This document shows, one piece after another, positions 9,051 to 21,951 of a stretch of DNA of 64,000 nucleotides. A program made the translations under genes and the position numbers. Each line of letters opens with the position of its first letter. Positions within the stretch are counted from its first letter, which is position 1. Source of the DNA: Gaertneriomyces semiglobifer (lineage: Eukaryota > Chytridiomycota > Chytridiomycetes > Spizellomycetales > Spizellomycetaceae); NCBI GenBank assembly GCA_025558075.1, contig JAHLKF010000027.1:1-64000 (forward strand), given 5' to 3'. Below the pieces are notes generated by a model that saw only the letters and a list, made by a program, of their open reading frames with translations, was not told the DNA's origin and made no database searches.

Positions 9051-12000
9051 TTAAAATAAGGGAATACCAGAGACAACCTCCTTAGCTTTCCTCAGCTCCC
9101 CACCAAGCAACGCTTCACTGACCAGCATCTTCTCCTCAAACACGTGCTGCTTCTTCAATCCAGTAGCGGGTGCGGCACTGATATCTCTACCGGCATAACG
9201 GACCAAGCTTCCACCTCTGATGCTCTTCCGCAGATCTCCATCCTTCTGACCCCTTCCGTTTTCCAAACCACCGGGAACAAATGATGATCGCAATCGCCTC
9301 TCCCATTCTTGCCCTTTGCCACTCTGGTACCATTCCGAGTGACGGATGGCAGTGTCCATACGAGGTTCCACGTATTGCCAGGCACCAGAGTTAAATGACT
9401 CCTCCTGTGCCCAGACCACTTCTGACGCATTAGGGTAGTGGTCCATTACAGCCGTGACCTCCCAGAACGGGAATGGTGCAAGCTGCTCCAACCGGACAAT
9501 GGCGACATCCTTCAACTGGTTTAGAGCACGAGCGCGGTATAGGAGATAGTACACCTGTCCAGTACAGAAAATAACAGTCTTAATCTCCTCCCTTGGTGCA
9601 ATTTGATACTCATCGCCTTCTTGAGGGCGGAGTGCATACGGCAACCGTGGCTCCGCATTGTTGCCTCCACCAACGTTTTCCATACTGGTGAATGGTGATT
9701 CATGAAGGACTTCGGGAATAACTCGCTGGAATATTGTTCCTTCCGCCATCTCTTCAATGTTACTCTTCGCTAAGGGATGCCTGAGGAGTGCCTTGGATTC
9801 CAGCACCACCAAAGGCTTACGGAACTCTCTGTGTACCTGCCGTCTCAAGGCGTGGAAGTAATTGGAGGGAACAGTCGGGTATACAACCTGAATGTTGCAG
9901 TCCTGGTGTTGACGCGAATAAGATCCCTTCGCATCACCCTCGCGCTCGGGAACCACAAACGGGTCCTCGTCAACCAATTGTAAGAAGCGCTCCACACGAG
10001 CAGAGGAATGCTCAGGTCCTTGTCCGTCGTAGCCGTGTGGGAGAAGCATGGTTAACCCAGTGCGTTGTAGCCACTTCTGTTCACCAGATACAATGAACTG
10101 ATCAATAATACACTGGGCATTGTTGGCAAAATCTCCAAATTGTGCTTCCCACATGATGAGCTGGTTGGGGGACACCATGGAGTATCCAAGTTCAAAACCG
10201 AGGCATCCAAACTCCGACAATGACGAGTTGCATACAGTGAATCGGTTCTGTGTTGAGACAAGGTCCCCAGCAACCAGATTATTCAATGGGACATAAGTAG
10301 CTTCAGTCTTTTGGTCGTGTAGCAGGGCGTGACGTTGGGAAAATGTACCGCGTTCTACATCTTGCCCTGAAAGTCGCACATGGTTGCCCTCGGCAAGGAG
10401 TGTACCGAAGGCCATCGACTCGGCGGTCGCCCAATCAATACCGTTGCCCTCCTGAACGCTCTTTTCACGTTGACGCAAAATTTTGGCCAAGTTCGAATGA
10501 GGAGTAAAGTCGGGTGGATAGCTAGAGGCTGCTACACCAATATAGCGGAGAAGTTCAAGGTCAACACCGGAAGGCTGGGCTTTGACCGTCTCTGCGGCCA
10601 GCTGGGCCGGAGACTTGAACCCAGGCCAGGTGGATGCCACCCATTCTTTGGAGCTGGCCTTGTAGTCGCGTGACGCAGTGTAGTTCTCCTCGAGAATACC
10701 CCAAACACGCTCTTTCATGGCGTCAACCTCCTGCTGGGTGACCGAGCCCTCTGCTAGTAACTGAGAGATATACTTTTCAAGCACAGGCGTCATGCCAGCA
10801 ATGCGCTACACAGTGGCGTGTTAGTTCATCAAATACACCAGGAAAGACGCGAATCTCTCGCTTACCTTGTACATCAACGGTTGGGTGAAAGCAGGCTGAT
10901 CGATTTCGTTGTGCCCATGTCGTCTGTAACATACAATATCGATCACAACATCCTTTTTCCACTGAGCTCTCCATTCGGCAGCGAGGTCCATAGCGTAAAC
11001 AACGGCCTCGACATCATCCCCGTTTACATGCAAGATAGGCGCATTCACCGTTTTGGCTACATCAGAGCAGTAAGGAGTTGACCGAGAGAAGCGCGGATCG
11101 GTAGTAAAACCGACTTGATTGTTAACGATGATGTGGATAGTACCACCAGTCGAATAGGATGGAAGATCGACCATGCCCAATGTCTCATACACAACACCTT
11201 GCGCGGCAAACGCGGCGTCACCGTGCAAGAGGACACCCATGGCACGCGCGTGATCCTTTTCATCGTTCTGGTAAAATTGGATGGCGCGAACCTTGCCCGT
11301 AACAACGGGGTTCACAGCTTCCAAGTGAGACGGGTTAGCGGCGAGCGAAAGGTGGACCATTTTTCCACTGGGCGTCGGGCGAACGTAGTTCATTCCCAAG
11401 TGGTACTTGACATCACCAGATCCCTCAACAGTATCTTCAGCAGAGTGGGAGAATTCAGCGAAGATACTCTCATTCGGTTTCCGGACCACGTTAGAGAGTA
11501 CATTCAGACGGCCTCTGTGCGGCATTCCCATCACGACAGAGTTGACGCCATGCTCAACACTACGGTCGATCATGCTCTTCATACCAGGGATCAAACTTTC
11601 GCAACCTTCGAGACCGAACCTTTTTTCGGTAGGGTATTTTTTGGCAACAAAGCGCTCGAAATGGTCACTCCACATAAGACGATCCAGAATCATCATCTTC
11701 TGTTCTTTTGTGTACTTGAACTTGGTGGGAACCTCAAAACGCTGCCTGAGCCAGTCACACTGCGCACGATCGGGAATGTGGCCGTATTCAACACCAATAG
11801 TTCCGCAGTACGTCTTTTTCAACCGTTCAATGATCTCACGAAGGGTAAGCGTTTTCTGTCCTTCCTGGGCAAGGAAAGCTGGGAGGATACCCGAGCCAAG
11901 GTAGAAACTGCGATCCAGGTCGGCATCAGTGAAACCGTAATGGCGGTGGGAGAGTTCAGGAGCACTACCGGTATCGGCGGTGTTGATTCCTAGAGGGTCA

Positions 12001-12537
12001 ATGTTTGCAAGGTGATGTCCACGGATTTGGAACGCCCTGACTATTAATTGGACCTATTGAATTAAAATAGAAATAAGTGTTTCGATCAACTTTGATGTCT
12101 CCACAATAAAGTGCGCTAAACTAAATTACCTTCATGTGATCCATGATCTCGCCTGCCGGAATCTTCTCGCCGGTTTCCAGTTTTGCATCACCGACATAGC
12201 CATGTAACTCGGCAGAAGGAATGATGGTAGGGGGCGCCTGAAAAGCGGGACTTCGGCCTTCATTGGCCAGGTTGTTGAAATATACTTGCCAACTTAGGTG
12301 CACGCTTTTGGGGTCCTTGAGCCAAGCAGAGTACATTTCCTCGACGTACGGGCCGGACGGCCCATTGACAAAGTTTTCGGTAGCGGCTGCGGATGCTTTC
12401 AATGTCGTCGTCGACGATATAATGCGTCTAGGTATCGACGGTGCGGCAGCAAGAACCCTAGCCGGATTTATGGCGGCAGCCGCCCGACGAATGCCCGTCC
12501 TCGCCGATCGTTGTAGTGACGTTGCTAAGAGTTGCAT
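9051..12537 (-). CDS. KGD1: 2-oxoglutarate dehydrogenase E1 component
   Basis: This is the thiamine-diphosphate E1 subunit of the mitochondrial 2-oxoglutarate dehydrogenase complex, which decarboxylates 2-oxoglutarate in the TCA cycle. Exons: 12537-12130, 12053-10866, 10805-9051, giving about 1,116 aa. The N-terminus from ATG 12537 is rich in Arg, Ser and Ala with no acids ([15 protein letters not shown]), a typical mitochondrial presequence. Family blocks include [23 protein letters not shown] (about 311), [43 protein letters not shown] and CTGQVYYLL. It is roughly 90 residues longer than animal OGDH. The extra length lies in a linker before the CTGQVYY block, a charged insert near the C-terminus and a short C-terminal extension. 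No intron signals explain these inserts. Introns are 76 and 60 nt. Confidence 0.96.
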
Positions 12538-13132
12538 TGTGGGAAATATGATTGTCGAATGCAAAGAAAAAATGTTGAAGGGAATGGGACAATATCGGTG
12601 AGAGTTCACAACGGTTCGCTCTTTTCAACCCGCTTGTATAGCCTCAGTCGGCGCTCCCACACGTGGTTATCTGGAAACGATAGGACATTGAAAACTTAAC
12701 AACCCGAAATTCCAGCGACACGATGATCATCAAACATACAGAGAGATACATACGAGATAAGAAAAGTCACACGCACTAGGCAGAGCTGCGTCATCTAAAA
12801 CTCCATGCAGAGATTTGAGAATATCCGTGTTGTCCACCAAAATGTGGAACCTTGAGAGAGACGGAGCAAAAAAAAGCGAGGGAGGATCTATCCAACTAGC
12901 CCAAGAACCTACGCAGAGAAAACGGGTCGTTCGTCAAAGTCGTCGTCGGTCGCCTTTGGAAAAAAGGAAACCAAAATTAAAAGCGTTGCGGGATCTTGAA
13001 TTGAAGAACAAGAGACACGCAACGCCTCGTCGGCGAATAATGTTAAGCAACGTGACTGTGCCGCTTCATTATCACCATGTTGTGCGCGCACTGACGTAAT
13101 CAGTACAAACTCAGCGGTACTTCACATCGAGG
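12538..13132. other. OGDH upstream region
   Basis: No gene supported. A plus-strand frame around 12840-13099 is Lys/Arg-rich (a low-complexity basic peptide) but matches no family I know and has no splice context. This is probably the promoter of the 2-oxoglutarate dehydrogenase gene plus the 5' flank of tRNA-Glu. Confidence 0.35.
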
Positions 13133-13204
13133 TCCGCATTGGTCCAGTGGTCAGGATTCCGCGCTCTCACCGCGGCGGCCGGGGTTCGATTCCCCGATGC
13201 GGAA
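13133..13204 (+). tRNA. tRNA-Glu (anticodon CTC)
   Basis: This is a 72-nt cloverleaf. The acceptor TCCGCAT pairs perfectly with ATGCGGA, the anticodon stem is CCGCG/CGCGG with loop CTCTCAC (anticodon CTC), and the T-arm is CGGGG-TTCGATT-CCCCG. There is no intron. A T-rich stretch follows shortly after the 3' end, suitable for Pol III termination. Confidence 0.95.
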
Positions 13205-13357
13205 TGCGAATATTTTTGCTCGTTTTGGGCGAGCATCCCAATGGCTTTTTAACCTGTGCGCAATGACCAATGTGAAGGATATGAGAAATTGGAAAAGTGG
13301 TAGATGGATGCTATTTAATGATCTCTATCCTTAACTATGGACTAGAACTTTGTACAT

Positions 13358-16300
13358 TTACCTATCTATTGGAGTTTGCCTCTGCATCATCTGTTTGACG
13401 TACTCCCACACCACCAGAGCACCGCTCACATGAACATTCAGACTCCTCACAACTCCGAACTGCGGAATCTCCACCACGCATTGCACCTCTCGCAAAATTT
13501 CTACCGGCAGCCCTTCACGTTCTTTGCCTAACAGAATCACAGCTTTCTCCGGAAACACAAATGTCTCCAACGTCGAACTCCTGTCGCACTGCTCAATCCC
13601 AATGACCGTATATCCCATCTTTTTAATGTTTCTCAAGTAGTCTATCAAGTTCTCCACTTTCACTTCGGAAATTGGCAAGTGATGGTGTGCAGTCACCGCA
13701 GTGTTCGCAAATCCCGGATCGCGCACTACACTCTTCGAGTGCACCAAGAGTTCACGGCATCCAAAAATTTCCAGTGTCCTGCACAATCCTCCAAGATTGG
13801 GCGGTTTCTCAATTAGAGAGGCACAAAGGATGAGGGGCAGTCGAGCTTTTGCTAATGGCTCCGAAGAGATCGAGGCGAATGACACGTCCTGAAGCGCTTG
13901 AGACAGCTGCTCCTCCCAAGGTAAAATCTTTTTCTGGATAGGTGCATCCACGTTAGTAAGGGCACTCTGCGATGCTTGTTGCTTTTGTGATGACTTTCGG
14001 CTTTCCTTCGATGACGAGGAAGCGTCCAAAACTTCGGAGTTCGGCACCCATGTGACAGCACCTCTCTCAACTCGTGCGCAAACGGGAATGGTGCCATTAG
14101 CGTATCCTGTCACAAAGGCCCCTTTCCCACTGTGGAATGCCTTCCAGGTAGCTCCCGCAATCCACTCATCGTCAACAACGCCTGATACTTTCATTCCACC
14201 GTAGAACAAGAATTCAAGGCACAAGTCCTTCACCGCATGATGCTTCCCAACGAAATACACTTGATCGCATTTAGCTCTATGAATCAGACACGCTTCGTTG
14301 TTTTCCAAGAACTCATACATGGCACTCAGCGTTGCCGAACAGGTCTGTGTGCCGTGCAAATCCGGTCTGTTCTGAAGGATGGAATACACAGTGTGAAAGG
14401 CGTATTGAGCAAGCAAACGAATTGTGAAGTGGTTTGACAGGACCCAGCGGCTGAGAACATTCACCGCTGTCGTCAGGAAGGTCGTAACCTCGTCGCCCGC
14501 ATCACTTTCATCAGGATATACTCGAGCCATTCCACACACTACATCACACAGCGATGCAATAGTAGCAGCCTTCTTGCTTGGGTCGCGAAGGGCTACCCAG
14601 AAGACGTCCATGGTCGTCTGACTTCTAGAGAGCAACAGTAGGCGGGTAATCGCCCATTCAATATAATATCGAGTCGATGCTTGCCCCTCGCAGTCGAGAC
14701 ATTCTAGTAGGGTGCTCAGCAGCTGCCTTGCCTCATCAGCAGGGACGTGCGCGAGCAACAAATGCACTGAACACCATAACCTGATGTGGGCACGGTGTTC
14801 CGCTGTATTGGCAAATTTCGCAGGTTTGAGGGCTTTCACTTTGCCGAGAAGTGCTAACAAAATAGAAAAGCCTACGCGCGACTGTTCCGGGTCAGCCACG
14901 TCCAGAGAAAGCAGCAATAGATTCGCTCGAACTCTGACACTGTAATCGTGCTTTCGGAAATCATACAAGTCTCCTTCGTGGCTCTTGTCGTCCAATACCA
15001 GCTCACGCTGTAAATCTGATTCCCTCCTATGCAAAAGAGGAGCTACGAGCTTCTCGCCCGCACTGGCTTCCCATACCGGTCCGAAATGAAGCATTTCAAT
15101 GAGCTCATCCGTTCTGTGAAGTAAACTCTGCAATCGGCACGTCCTATCCTCCGCAGACAACGCTTGATTCCAGATACCCTGCCAATACATGAAATAGGCC
15201 TCCGACACAAGCGGCATAATCCCTTGGCGTATTTGAGCCTGTACCAATGTTGCTTGCAGGGCATCACGCTCCAGCACGACAGTGGACGAAAGGACTCTGT
15301 TGCAGAACGCAATACGTAGAAAGGCATCGTATAAATCCCACCAACACTTTGTCTCCCTCCAATTTCCCTTGAGCAACGCAAGCATCTTCGAAATGCATTG
15401 CGTGCACTGCGAGTCCGGAATGGAAGTTGATATCGCGGAATTGAAGATATCTCCGATCATATTAGCCAAAGCGACCAATGACGTTCCAATTTCCAAATCT
15501 ATGGTGTCAAGTGCCCAGGACAACACGTTTGCGAGCTCTACCGCAGTTGCATGCTGCACTATGTGTGCTAACGCTTCGTACTTTGCGGTTGACAACGCCT
15601 GCTCCTCATGCTTGTCGCCCGTTGCCGCTGAGTTCAACAAAATAGGAATATACGACGGTTCGAGGATATTGGCGGGTATAATCGTAACGATTCGAAGCGC
15701 AGAAAGAGTCTTTGACGGCGCGCATGATGACCGCAAAACTTGAGAAACCTCAAACGTCCATTTCTGCAATGTCGCAGTATCCGGTTGGTGGAAGTGCAAA
15801 AGATGCCTCAGGACGATAATCTGCGTCTCTATGTCATCCAAGTTGTCGCACTGCATCATTTCACCGTGAATACTGTCGACAACGACAGTAAAGACAGACC
15901 GATCTCGAAACTCGGGGAAGAGGAATTCTACCCCAACTTCCGGTCTCCATGCGCTCCACCACATGATCACATACCTCATCAACTGCAGTGCTCTCTGAAG
16001 ACTCCCTTTCGGTAAGTATGGACTTTTCACCTTCATCAAACGCTCCATTATCACTTGGCCGACCGCCCCTACGTCCTCTGCTTCAACAAACAAGGATAGA
16101 CATCCCATCGTCCGCGCGTCCTCCTTTTCAATGCACGGGTCGCCTATGTATTCACTCATCCGCTGCTGTAGGTATGCCTTCACTGTTACTTCTTGCGCGC
16201 TCTCACTGTTAAAAACCCGTTGAACGAAGTCGTTGATGCAGCAGAGAGGTGCAGAGTCAGACATGACATCCAAGCCTTCAACTAGAAGGGTCACGAGCGT

Positions 16301-18050
16301 CTCAACATCGCGTCTCGAAAGCCGGTCAAAGTTTGGCAGGCTTTGAATCAGCAGTCGTCGAAGAGCAAGGCGAGCTTGGAAGGAATTCCATATGGGATCC
16401 ATTTCGCTACTAAAAAGCGTTTGAATTGTTTTCATCGCATTTCTGCCCCATGGCCTGATGGCTGTATTAACCGGTTCGGATTGTCGCGGTAGCATGCCGC
16501 TTAATAAATACAAGACAGGTATCGGGGTCGTGAAGGTACTGAAGGCATGCAACATCTTCCGGAAAAAGTCGTTTCTGCCGTCAACAGACATGCTAGCGCC
16601 CAAATCGCAAATGAATGACGAAAGCATCTTTCCAAATGGCGAGACGGTGATTCCTAGACCCGGAGATGCATAGAAATGCTGTTGTGATGTCGCAGGCAGA
16701 ATCGTACTGAAGAAAAAGTCCAAATCGGCCGATAAGGTAGAGAGAACTTCCGAGCTACCTGAAAGAACACTCTCCATGAATCTCCGCCTGATGGGTATAA
16801 CGCAATGTTCAAAGCCCTTTCTAATGAGAACCTGCCACCAGCAAATATGCATTCCTAAGCATCCAACCTCCTTTAAGAACGCTGTATACTTTGGCAGTAA
16901 GGGCTCAACCAGATGTACATATGTTTCATTTGCAGTGTCGTAAAGGAGAAAAAAGGTTTTCCAAAGGTGAAGAAGTCGCGGGTTGGTCGAGTCGCAAGTA
17001 AAATATACATTCGGCTTCACCATTGGGGTTCTCGACGAGAATTCTACAACTCGCTTTAAAAGCCATAGAGAGTACTTCGCATCTAAGCCGTTGGACGCAA
17101 GTCCGTCTAATATGGCTTTCCAAAAGATATCTTGCGAGCGAAGGTCGAGTTCCATGCACTCCCCAAAGAAGACATCGAAAAACCGCGAACACAAGCTTGG
17201 TATTAGATGATTGTTTCCTTCCTCCTTAAGGACATTCCACAGCCTCTGAGAGCAGGATTGACGATGCGGTAAGAGGTGTATCAGGTGGGGAATCAGTGAT
17301 GTCGTGGCAAAGCCTCCTCCCTTGATGTTGACCAGACACATGTCGTAGGCTATATCCAAGAGTGCAGCGAGTGTCGGCAATGTGCCCGCTTCGCCTCTGG
17401 CACTGAAATCCACAAGCAAACAAAGGAAAGCATTCAAGATAGTCAAGCATGTCTCCGGATCTTCAGGAAGCAGAATCGGTTCGGGAGTGACAATCGTGCT
17501 CAACTTCCTGTCGACAGCTTTCCAATCTCTGTCAGAGTTCCTTCTTTTAGCCGCCGCCAAAATAACCCGTATCGCAGATGAAAGGATGCCTGTCTGCCAT
17601 TGATCAGACGCCAACATTAAAGTTTTACCTAATGTCTGGGCGATGGTGTTACGTGTCTCTTCATCGCACCTGTACAGATGCGCGCCCATGTCATAGCTTT
17701 CCTCATTTTGAGAGCCCTCACTTGACAGTCCATCCAGTAACACGGACCACACTTGTTGACATAATAGGTCACGGTCGGTGCGCTGATCGGTCAACGTGGC
17801 GATTGAGGCTGCGACGTATCGTTGTACACTTTCCAACTGCGCGCGAGAATCCACTTGACTATCACGAGCAAGTACAACAGACACATTGTTGAATAATGCA
17901 GATAGGAACCTTTGAGCTGCCGTTGGATCTGCCTAACGGGCGAGAACAAATGAGAAACAGAATACCCGCGCACCCGACAAAACAACAACCAACCTCCAAG
18001 AGCAACCTGTAGAGGTCCTCCATGCGCTCTACCGCATCCGGAATAGCCAT
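13358..18050 (-). CDS. TRM3: TRM3/TARBP1-type tRNA (guanosine-2'-O)-methyltransferase
   Basis: This is a large SpoU/TrmH (SPOUT) RNA methyltransferase. Yeast Trm3 makes Gm18 in tRNA. Exons: 18050-17994 (19 codons) and 17932-13358, giving 1,543 aa. About 1,370 N-terminal residues form an alpha-helical, HEAT-like region without recognisable motifs, as in TARBP1. The last about 160 residues are the catalytic domain. It has the SpoU motifs NLGGLCRTLEIFG (motif 1), VILLGKEREGLP (motif 2) and IPQFGVVRSLNVHVSGA (motif 3), which together form the trefoil knot and SAM site. The single 61-nt intron near the start (donor GTTGGT, acceptor GTTAG) gives LLLE-ADPTAAQRF. The second exon may hide further in-frame introns that I could not distinguish in the poorly conserved region. 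Confidence 0.9.
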
Positions 18051-18595
18051 TGTGCTCTTGCCTTTAGCGGCTGTAGCTCCATGCCGCGCCAGTATACCAA
18101 GTTATTAGCAACCACACTTTTTGGTCGAAATTTCACGCTGCCGGGATTCTTGATCAATAAGTGATTTTAAACTGCGCGCGGACCACGGAGCGCTTTGTCG
18201 ACGCTGTTCAAAAATGTTAATCCGATGGCAGCTGCAGCTGCCGCGGAGCAAACAACGCAGGGATGGTTTTCCCTGCACACCCCTGCACACATATGGTGTG
18301 TCTAAAGTTGCTCTAGCAAAGGCGAGACGACAGTATACTCGAGCCCCACAACGACTCCACAGCAGGCATCGGAAGCCGCCAGCTTTTGGTCGCCCAGTTG
18401 TCGCGGAAAACTCCCGTTCGGTATGCTGAGGAAACTACTTCGTTTCTTACGTCGCTGATGCATTCGCTGCACAAGTTCTCCGAACTGTGATTAGATAAGC
18501 GTTCTGTTATTGATTGCTACAACCCGCTCGGTGAACACCTTTAGAAGTTCCTCGATGCACTTGGAAACGATGCACGATTTCTGTTGTATTCGCTA
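18051..18595. other. Gap between TRM3 and OPT genes
   Basis: No gene seen. It must hold the TRM3 promoter (gene starts at 18050, minus strand) and the 3' UTR of the OPT transporter (stop at 18596). Short frames on both strands lack motifs. Confidence 0.4.
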
Positions 18596-21201
18596 CTATA
18601 AACATGCGACAGTCCCATCCGCTGCCACCGGACAATTCCACTTGATGACCTTATCTGGAACTGCCGATATCTTAAGTATTGCCTTGAGGACAGCTAAATT
18701 CGCAGAATTCACAATGTCAGCCTGAATAGTTATGCCTTGAGTGCAGGTAATGCAAGACTTACCGGCAATACCAACGCCTGCGATACCGCCGCTGGCAACA
18801 GCCATTCGGAAGCGCTGTTCGCTTTTGGAACCAAACTTTTTCCACAGGGCTCCGCCAAGCGCCGCGAGGCACATTGCCAACGGGGTGGAGGGTTGTGGAA
18901 CAATGAACCCCAGCCCAACCGCTCCGAGGTTGGGTAGTCGGTCATGATATTTTAGGGGAACATATGTGTGCTTGGCGATCGTAACGGCTACGGCAATCGC
19001 TGCGCAAATGATGGCCGTTACCCACGATGAAACGGGAAGAAAGGCGTTCGTTGTCAAAAGCTTAGTGAAATTTTCCCACCCAAGGACTGGAGAAAGACTG
19101 AATATTGTAACACAGCATGAGCATTCTTTACTTGCATCCAAAGGAGTTGCTCAGTAACGTACCCGAACTCGCATGTATCCATCGGTTTGATGATGCACGG
19201 ATATGCTTTGGTGAATACAACGAACAGTAGAAGATTGACGGGTATGGCCACAACGCTGCCAACAAGCTGTGCCAAAAACTGCGATCGAGGCGATGCACCA
19301 ATGATATGGCCTGTCTACTTGTTGGAGTAGTTTTAGTTCAAACCTGATACCCATAGCCCAGCTCGAACTGACCTTTAAGTCGCCAACCATGTCCGCAGCC
19401 TGATTTGCGGCTGCGGAAGTGACTGCCGCAGACAGAATGTTGCTCGTCTGCAGGCTTTGCAATGAGTCCGCCGGAAACTTGAAGAACGCCAGCTGGACGA
19501 CCTTGGCCAGGGTGCTGATGGGATTGATATCTGTTTCGGCCGCTGCTTGGATACCGACGAGCGCGAGGAAGAAAGCAAAGACGACGGAAAGTAGCGACTG
19601 GTACACGGGAATGGTGAAGAAATACGCCATTGTAAAGCATGTCCAGATCAGAGACAGAGCAAGACCGCCAGCCCACCACGCTGTCGGCACTTGGTATGCA
19701 TCCGGTACGGGGTCTTGGGAATCACCTCTGGCGTCACTGCGTACCCCATCAGGGTTCTCAAGCGGGAGACATTCTTCGCACTTTCGTTTCTTTTCCACGA
19801 ACGTGCGTAGCTGCGTTACGGCGTTTCGCGCACCCATAGCCAGTGATTTATAATTCACGGCAAGTTCAGCAAAAGCAGTTGATAACATCAGTGATATTCC
19901 TGGCCAAAACCACCATGATTGTGCGGAGCCGTTACCCTGCTTGCCCCACCCCAGGGCGGACGAGAGGTACCTGATACATGCAATCTAAACCATTGAACGA
20001 GAAGGAAGCGAATGTACGTGACGCCTACCCATCACTGAACATTAGAGGTCCTCCAATCCCGAAAGCGATCAAAGATCCCACCAAGAAGGAGAACAACGTT
20101 GCCGCAGGTGTTATTAGCCCTGCACCCAGGAATGCAAAGTTGGGTGCTAGATGCCACCCCCAGACGACATCTGCTTTTTGAAGACCAATATTGTTCGCCG
20201 CTTTGCCAATCCAGAACAACAGCTGTGCGCGAACAGATTAGTTGAAAACACAGCGCGGATTGACATTACATGCGGGTGGACCTACGTGAATTTTGTCAAA
20301 AAGATACACCCAGTAGCTCGCGACCGTCTGTCCGAAAGAAGCAGCTGGAACAGCGAGTAAGTGAGACAGCTGGGAGACACCAAACAGTGTACTGAAAAGC
20401 CTACCAAATGTGACGAGCATTGCTTTCACGGTTCTGATGGCCTCTTGTTGCCTTTCGGCGGTATCATGTAGCGTTTTGATCGTCAAGGCGGTCGCCCGTG
20501 GAGTGGGAAATGGCAGGTCATGGTTAATAACAAAGTGTTTGCGGAGAGGAACGGCGAAGAAGAGGCCATAAGAGGATGCAGCTGTACTTCCAAAGATGAG
20601 TCCGCCGCAAATGGAGTATGCTTGCTTTCAATTCACACCCTTGCTACCCACCGATGGTCCACATGGCTAGTTTGAGAAGATCTGCCATCACATCTTCTGA
20701 CATGAGCCCAAGGCGATACATTGCTGGAATGCCGGTAATGAACCCGACTGACAATCCCCCGGTAGTAGATGCGGCTGTTTGCGCTGTGCAGTTCTCTTCT
20801 GGACCGAAAAAAGGACCAGTAACCCGCGAGAGAGCCTTGAGGACACCGAAACTAAATATAGCCGAGAAGAGCTGAGCACCGAAAGTCCAACCAGCTTTCA
20901 GGCCTAGATAAAAGTTGGAGGCGGCGACGAGGCATCCCAGAAGAGAGCCGACTAAGGACGCGCGCCTCAATAAGATTGTGCAAACTTAGCTGGTGTCATG
21001 GCAAAGGTTACGATAAACCGAGGCAGCTTACCATGTGAAGTGTCCGTTGTCACTCTCAGCGGAAAGGGCGCCGTTGGCCTTGACACTGCGCGACAAGGGC
21101 TCAACCGGATGTACCTCCACCTTTTCAGTCTCAAATACAGTTGCCAATGAAATCTCATGGCATTGCTGGAGCGAGTTGGTTTTGAGGCTGGCCCGTTCCA
21201 T
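18596..21201 (-). CDS. OPT-superfamily oligopeptide/metal-chelate transporter
   Basis: This is a polytopic membrane transporter of the OPT superfamily, of the branch with yeast Ygl114w and bacterial-type OPTs and related to plant YSL metal-nicotianamine carriers. Eight exons: 21201-21032, 20965-20652, 20581-20286, 20222-20029, 19970-19373, 19314-19163, 19097-18763, 18693-18596, giving 718 aa. Evidence: FTWRASLVGSLLGC entering the first helix, GLKAGWTFGAQLFSA, a long run of hydrophobic helices, FFAVPLRK, the family block LKTGHIIGASPRSQF, and the GGIAGVGIA turn before the last helix. The last intron (69 nt) is in frame and stop-free, but splicing restores the expected spacing. The substrate cannot be read from sequence. 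A nicotianamine synthase immediately upstream on the same strand makes metal-nicotianamine or a related chelate a plausible cargo. Membrane location (plasma or vacuolar) is unknown. Confidence 0.92.
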
Positions 21202-21951
21202 TTGCAGTGCGAATAACTTTGGCAGCGGGAATGAACATATAGGATGAGACTACATGCGGTTCGTGAGATAGTCAAGAAATGCTTTTATACCCCAGCAGTT
21301 GCAGCCAGATCCTATAGGTACGGAGTTTGAGTTTGACTTTTGGCACGAGGCGTAACCTGGGAGGTCCCCATGTGGGTTTCATCGATGTGTGAGAATGAAC
21401 GCAAATTCCTCGCGTTTAAGGACCTCATGGGTTACGCCACCCTCATGCTGCCTGTTTGTTTTTTTTTCAATATTCATTCCATGTATGCGCATCGGAGGCC
21501 AACGGCGGGGTCTGGAGATTGGCGTCTCGGACAGCGGATACGGTCATGACTTATAATAGGAGCTTGACGTAGCATTTGCCGGGTCGGCCATGTCGGCAGC
21601 CGTGGTGTTCCCCTGGTGTTTGCATGTGTTTATCTGGGGTCCGAGCCCATCGTTTTAGGCCGTTAGGACTGCCATTCGACGCAGGAATAACTTATTGCAC
21701 AGTGAGAATTCGAAAACGACTTGTACGCTCCATACTGGCTGCGGAAACGTGAGATGACCAATGGTGCTCCTGAAGGTATTTGTCATTTGTATTGTTTTTG
21801 AATGTTTGGTTATACCAGGCACAGTTATATCGTACGAATGAAGATTGTGAGTCGCATAGAGGTTAAGCCAGCTGTTGTTATCCAAGCAATCAAATCAATC
21901 GAGCCGACGGGCTTACAGGGCTAGTCCTACAATCAGTACTCTGAACTAAAG
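21202..21951. other. Intergenic region between nicotianamine synthase and OPT gene
   Basis: No gene seen in this 750-bp stretch. It separates the nicotianamine synthase stop (21952) from the OPT start (21201), both on the minus strand, so it holds the OPT promoter. A palindromic ACCT-N3-AGGT site lies at 21355-21365. Confidence 0.5.
21355..21365. promoter_or_regulatory. ACCT-N3-AGGT palindrome, zinc-response-element-like
   Basis: The sequence ACCTGGGAGGT lies 154 bp upstream of the OPT transporter ATG. It matches 9 of 11 positions of the yeast Zap1 zinc-responsive element (ACCTTNAAGGT) and keeps both half-sites. Such near-matches occur by chance at modest rates, and whether this fungus has a Zap1-type regulator is unknown. 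Confidence 0.2.

Noticed and set aside
11115..11993. 292-codon open frame on the plus strand across the OGDH gene
   Set aside because: It is an antisense shadow of a strongly conserved coding region. It has no motif of its own, and the sense strand explains the open frame.
12840..13099. Basic Lys/Arg-rich plus-strand frame upstream of tRNA-Glu
   Set aside because: Low-complexity composition, no family match and no splice or start context. It lies in the OGDH promoter region.
18722..18762. A 41-nt terminal intron in the OPT gene that would end the protein at GVGIAG
   Set aside because: It creates an immediate stop and loses the last helix. The 69-nt alternative (18762-18694) restores the final helix and a normal C-terminus.
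20621..20651. A 31-nt intron in the OPT gene (donor at 20651, acceptor at 20621)
   Set aside because: It keeps phase but leaves an overlong second helix. Using the acceptor at 20583-20582 gives a 70-nt intron, normal for this window, and the expected MWTIAASSYGLFFAVPLR spacing.
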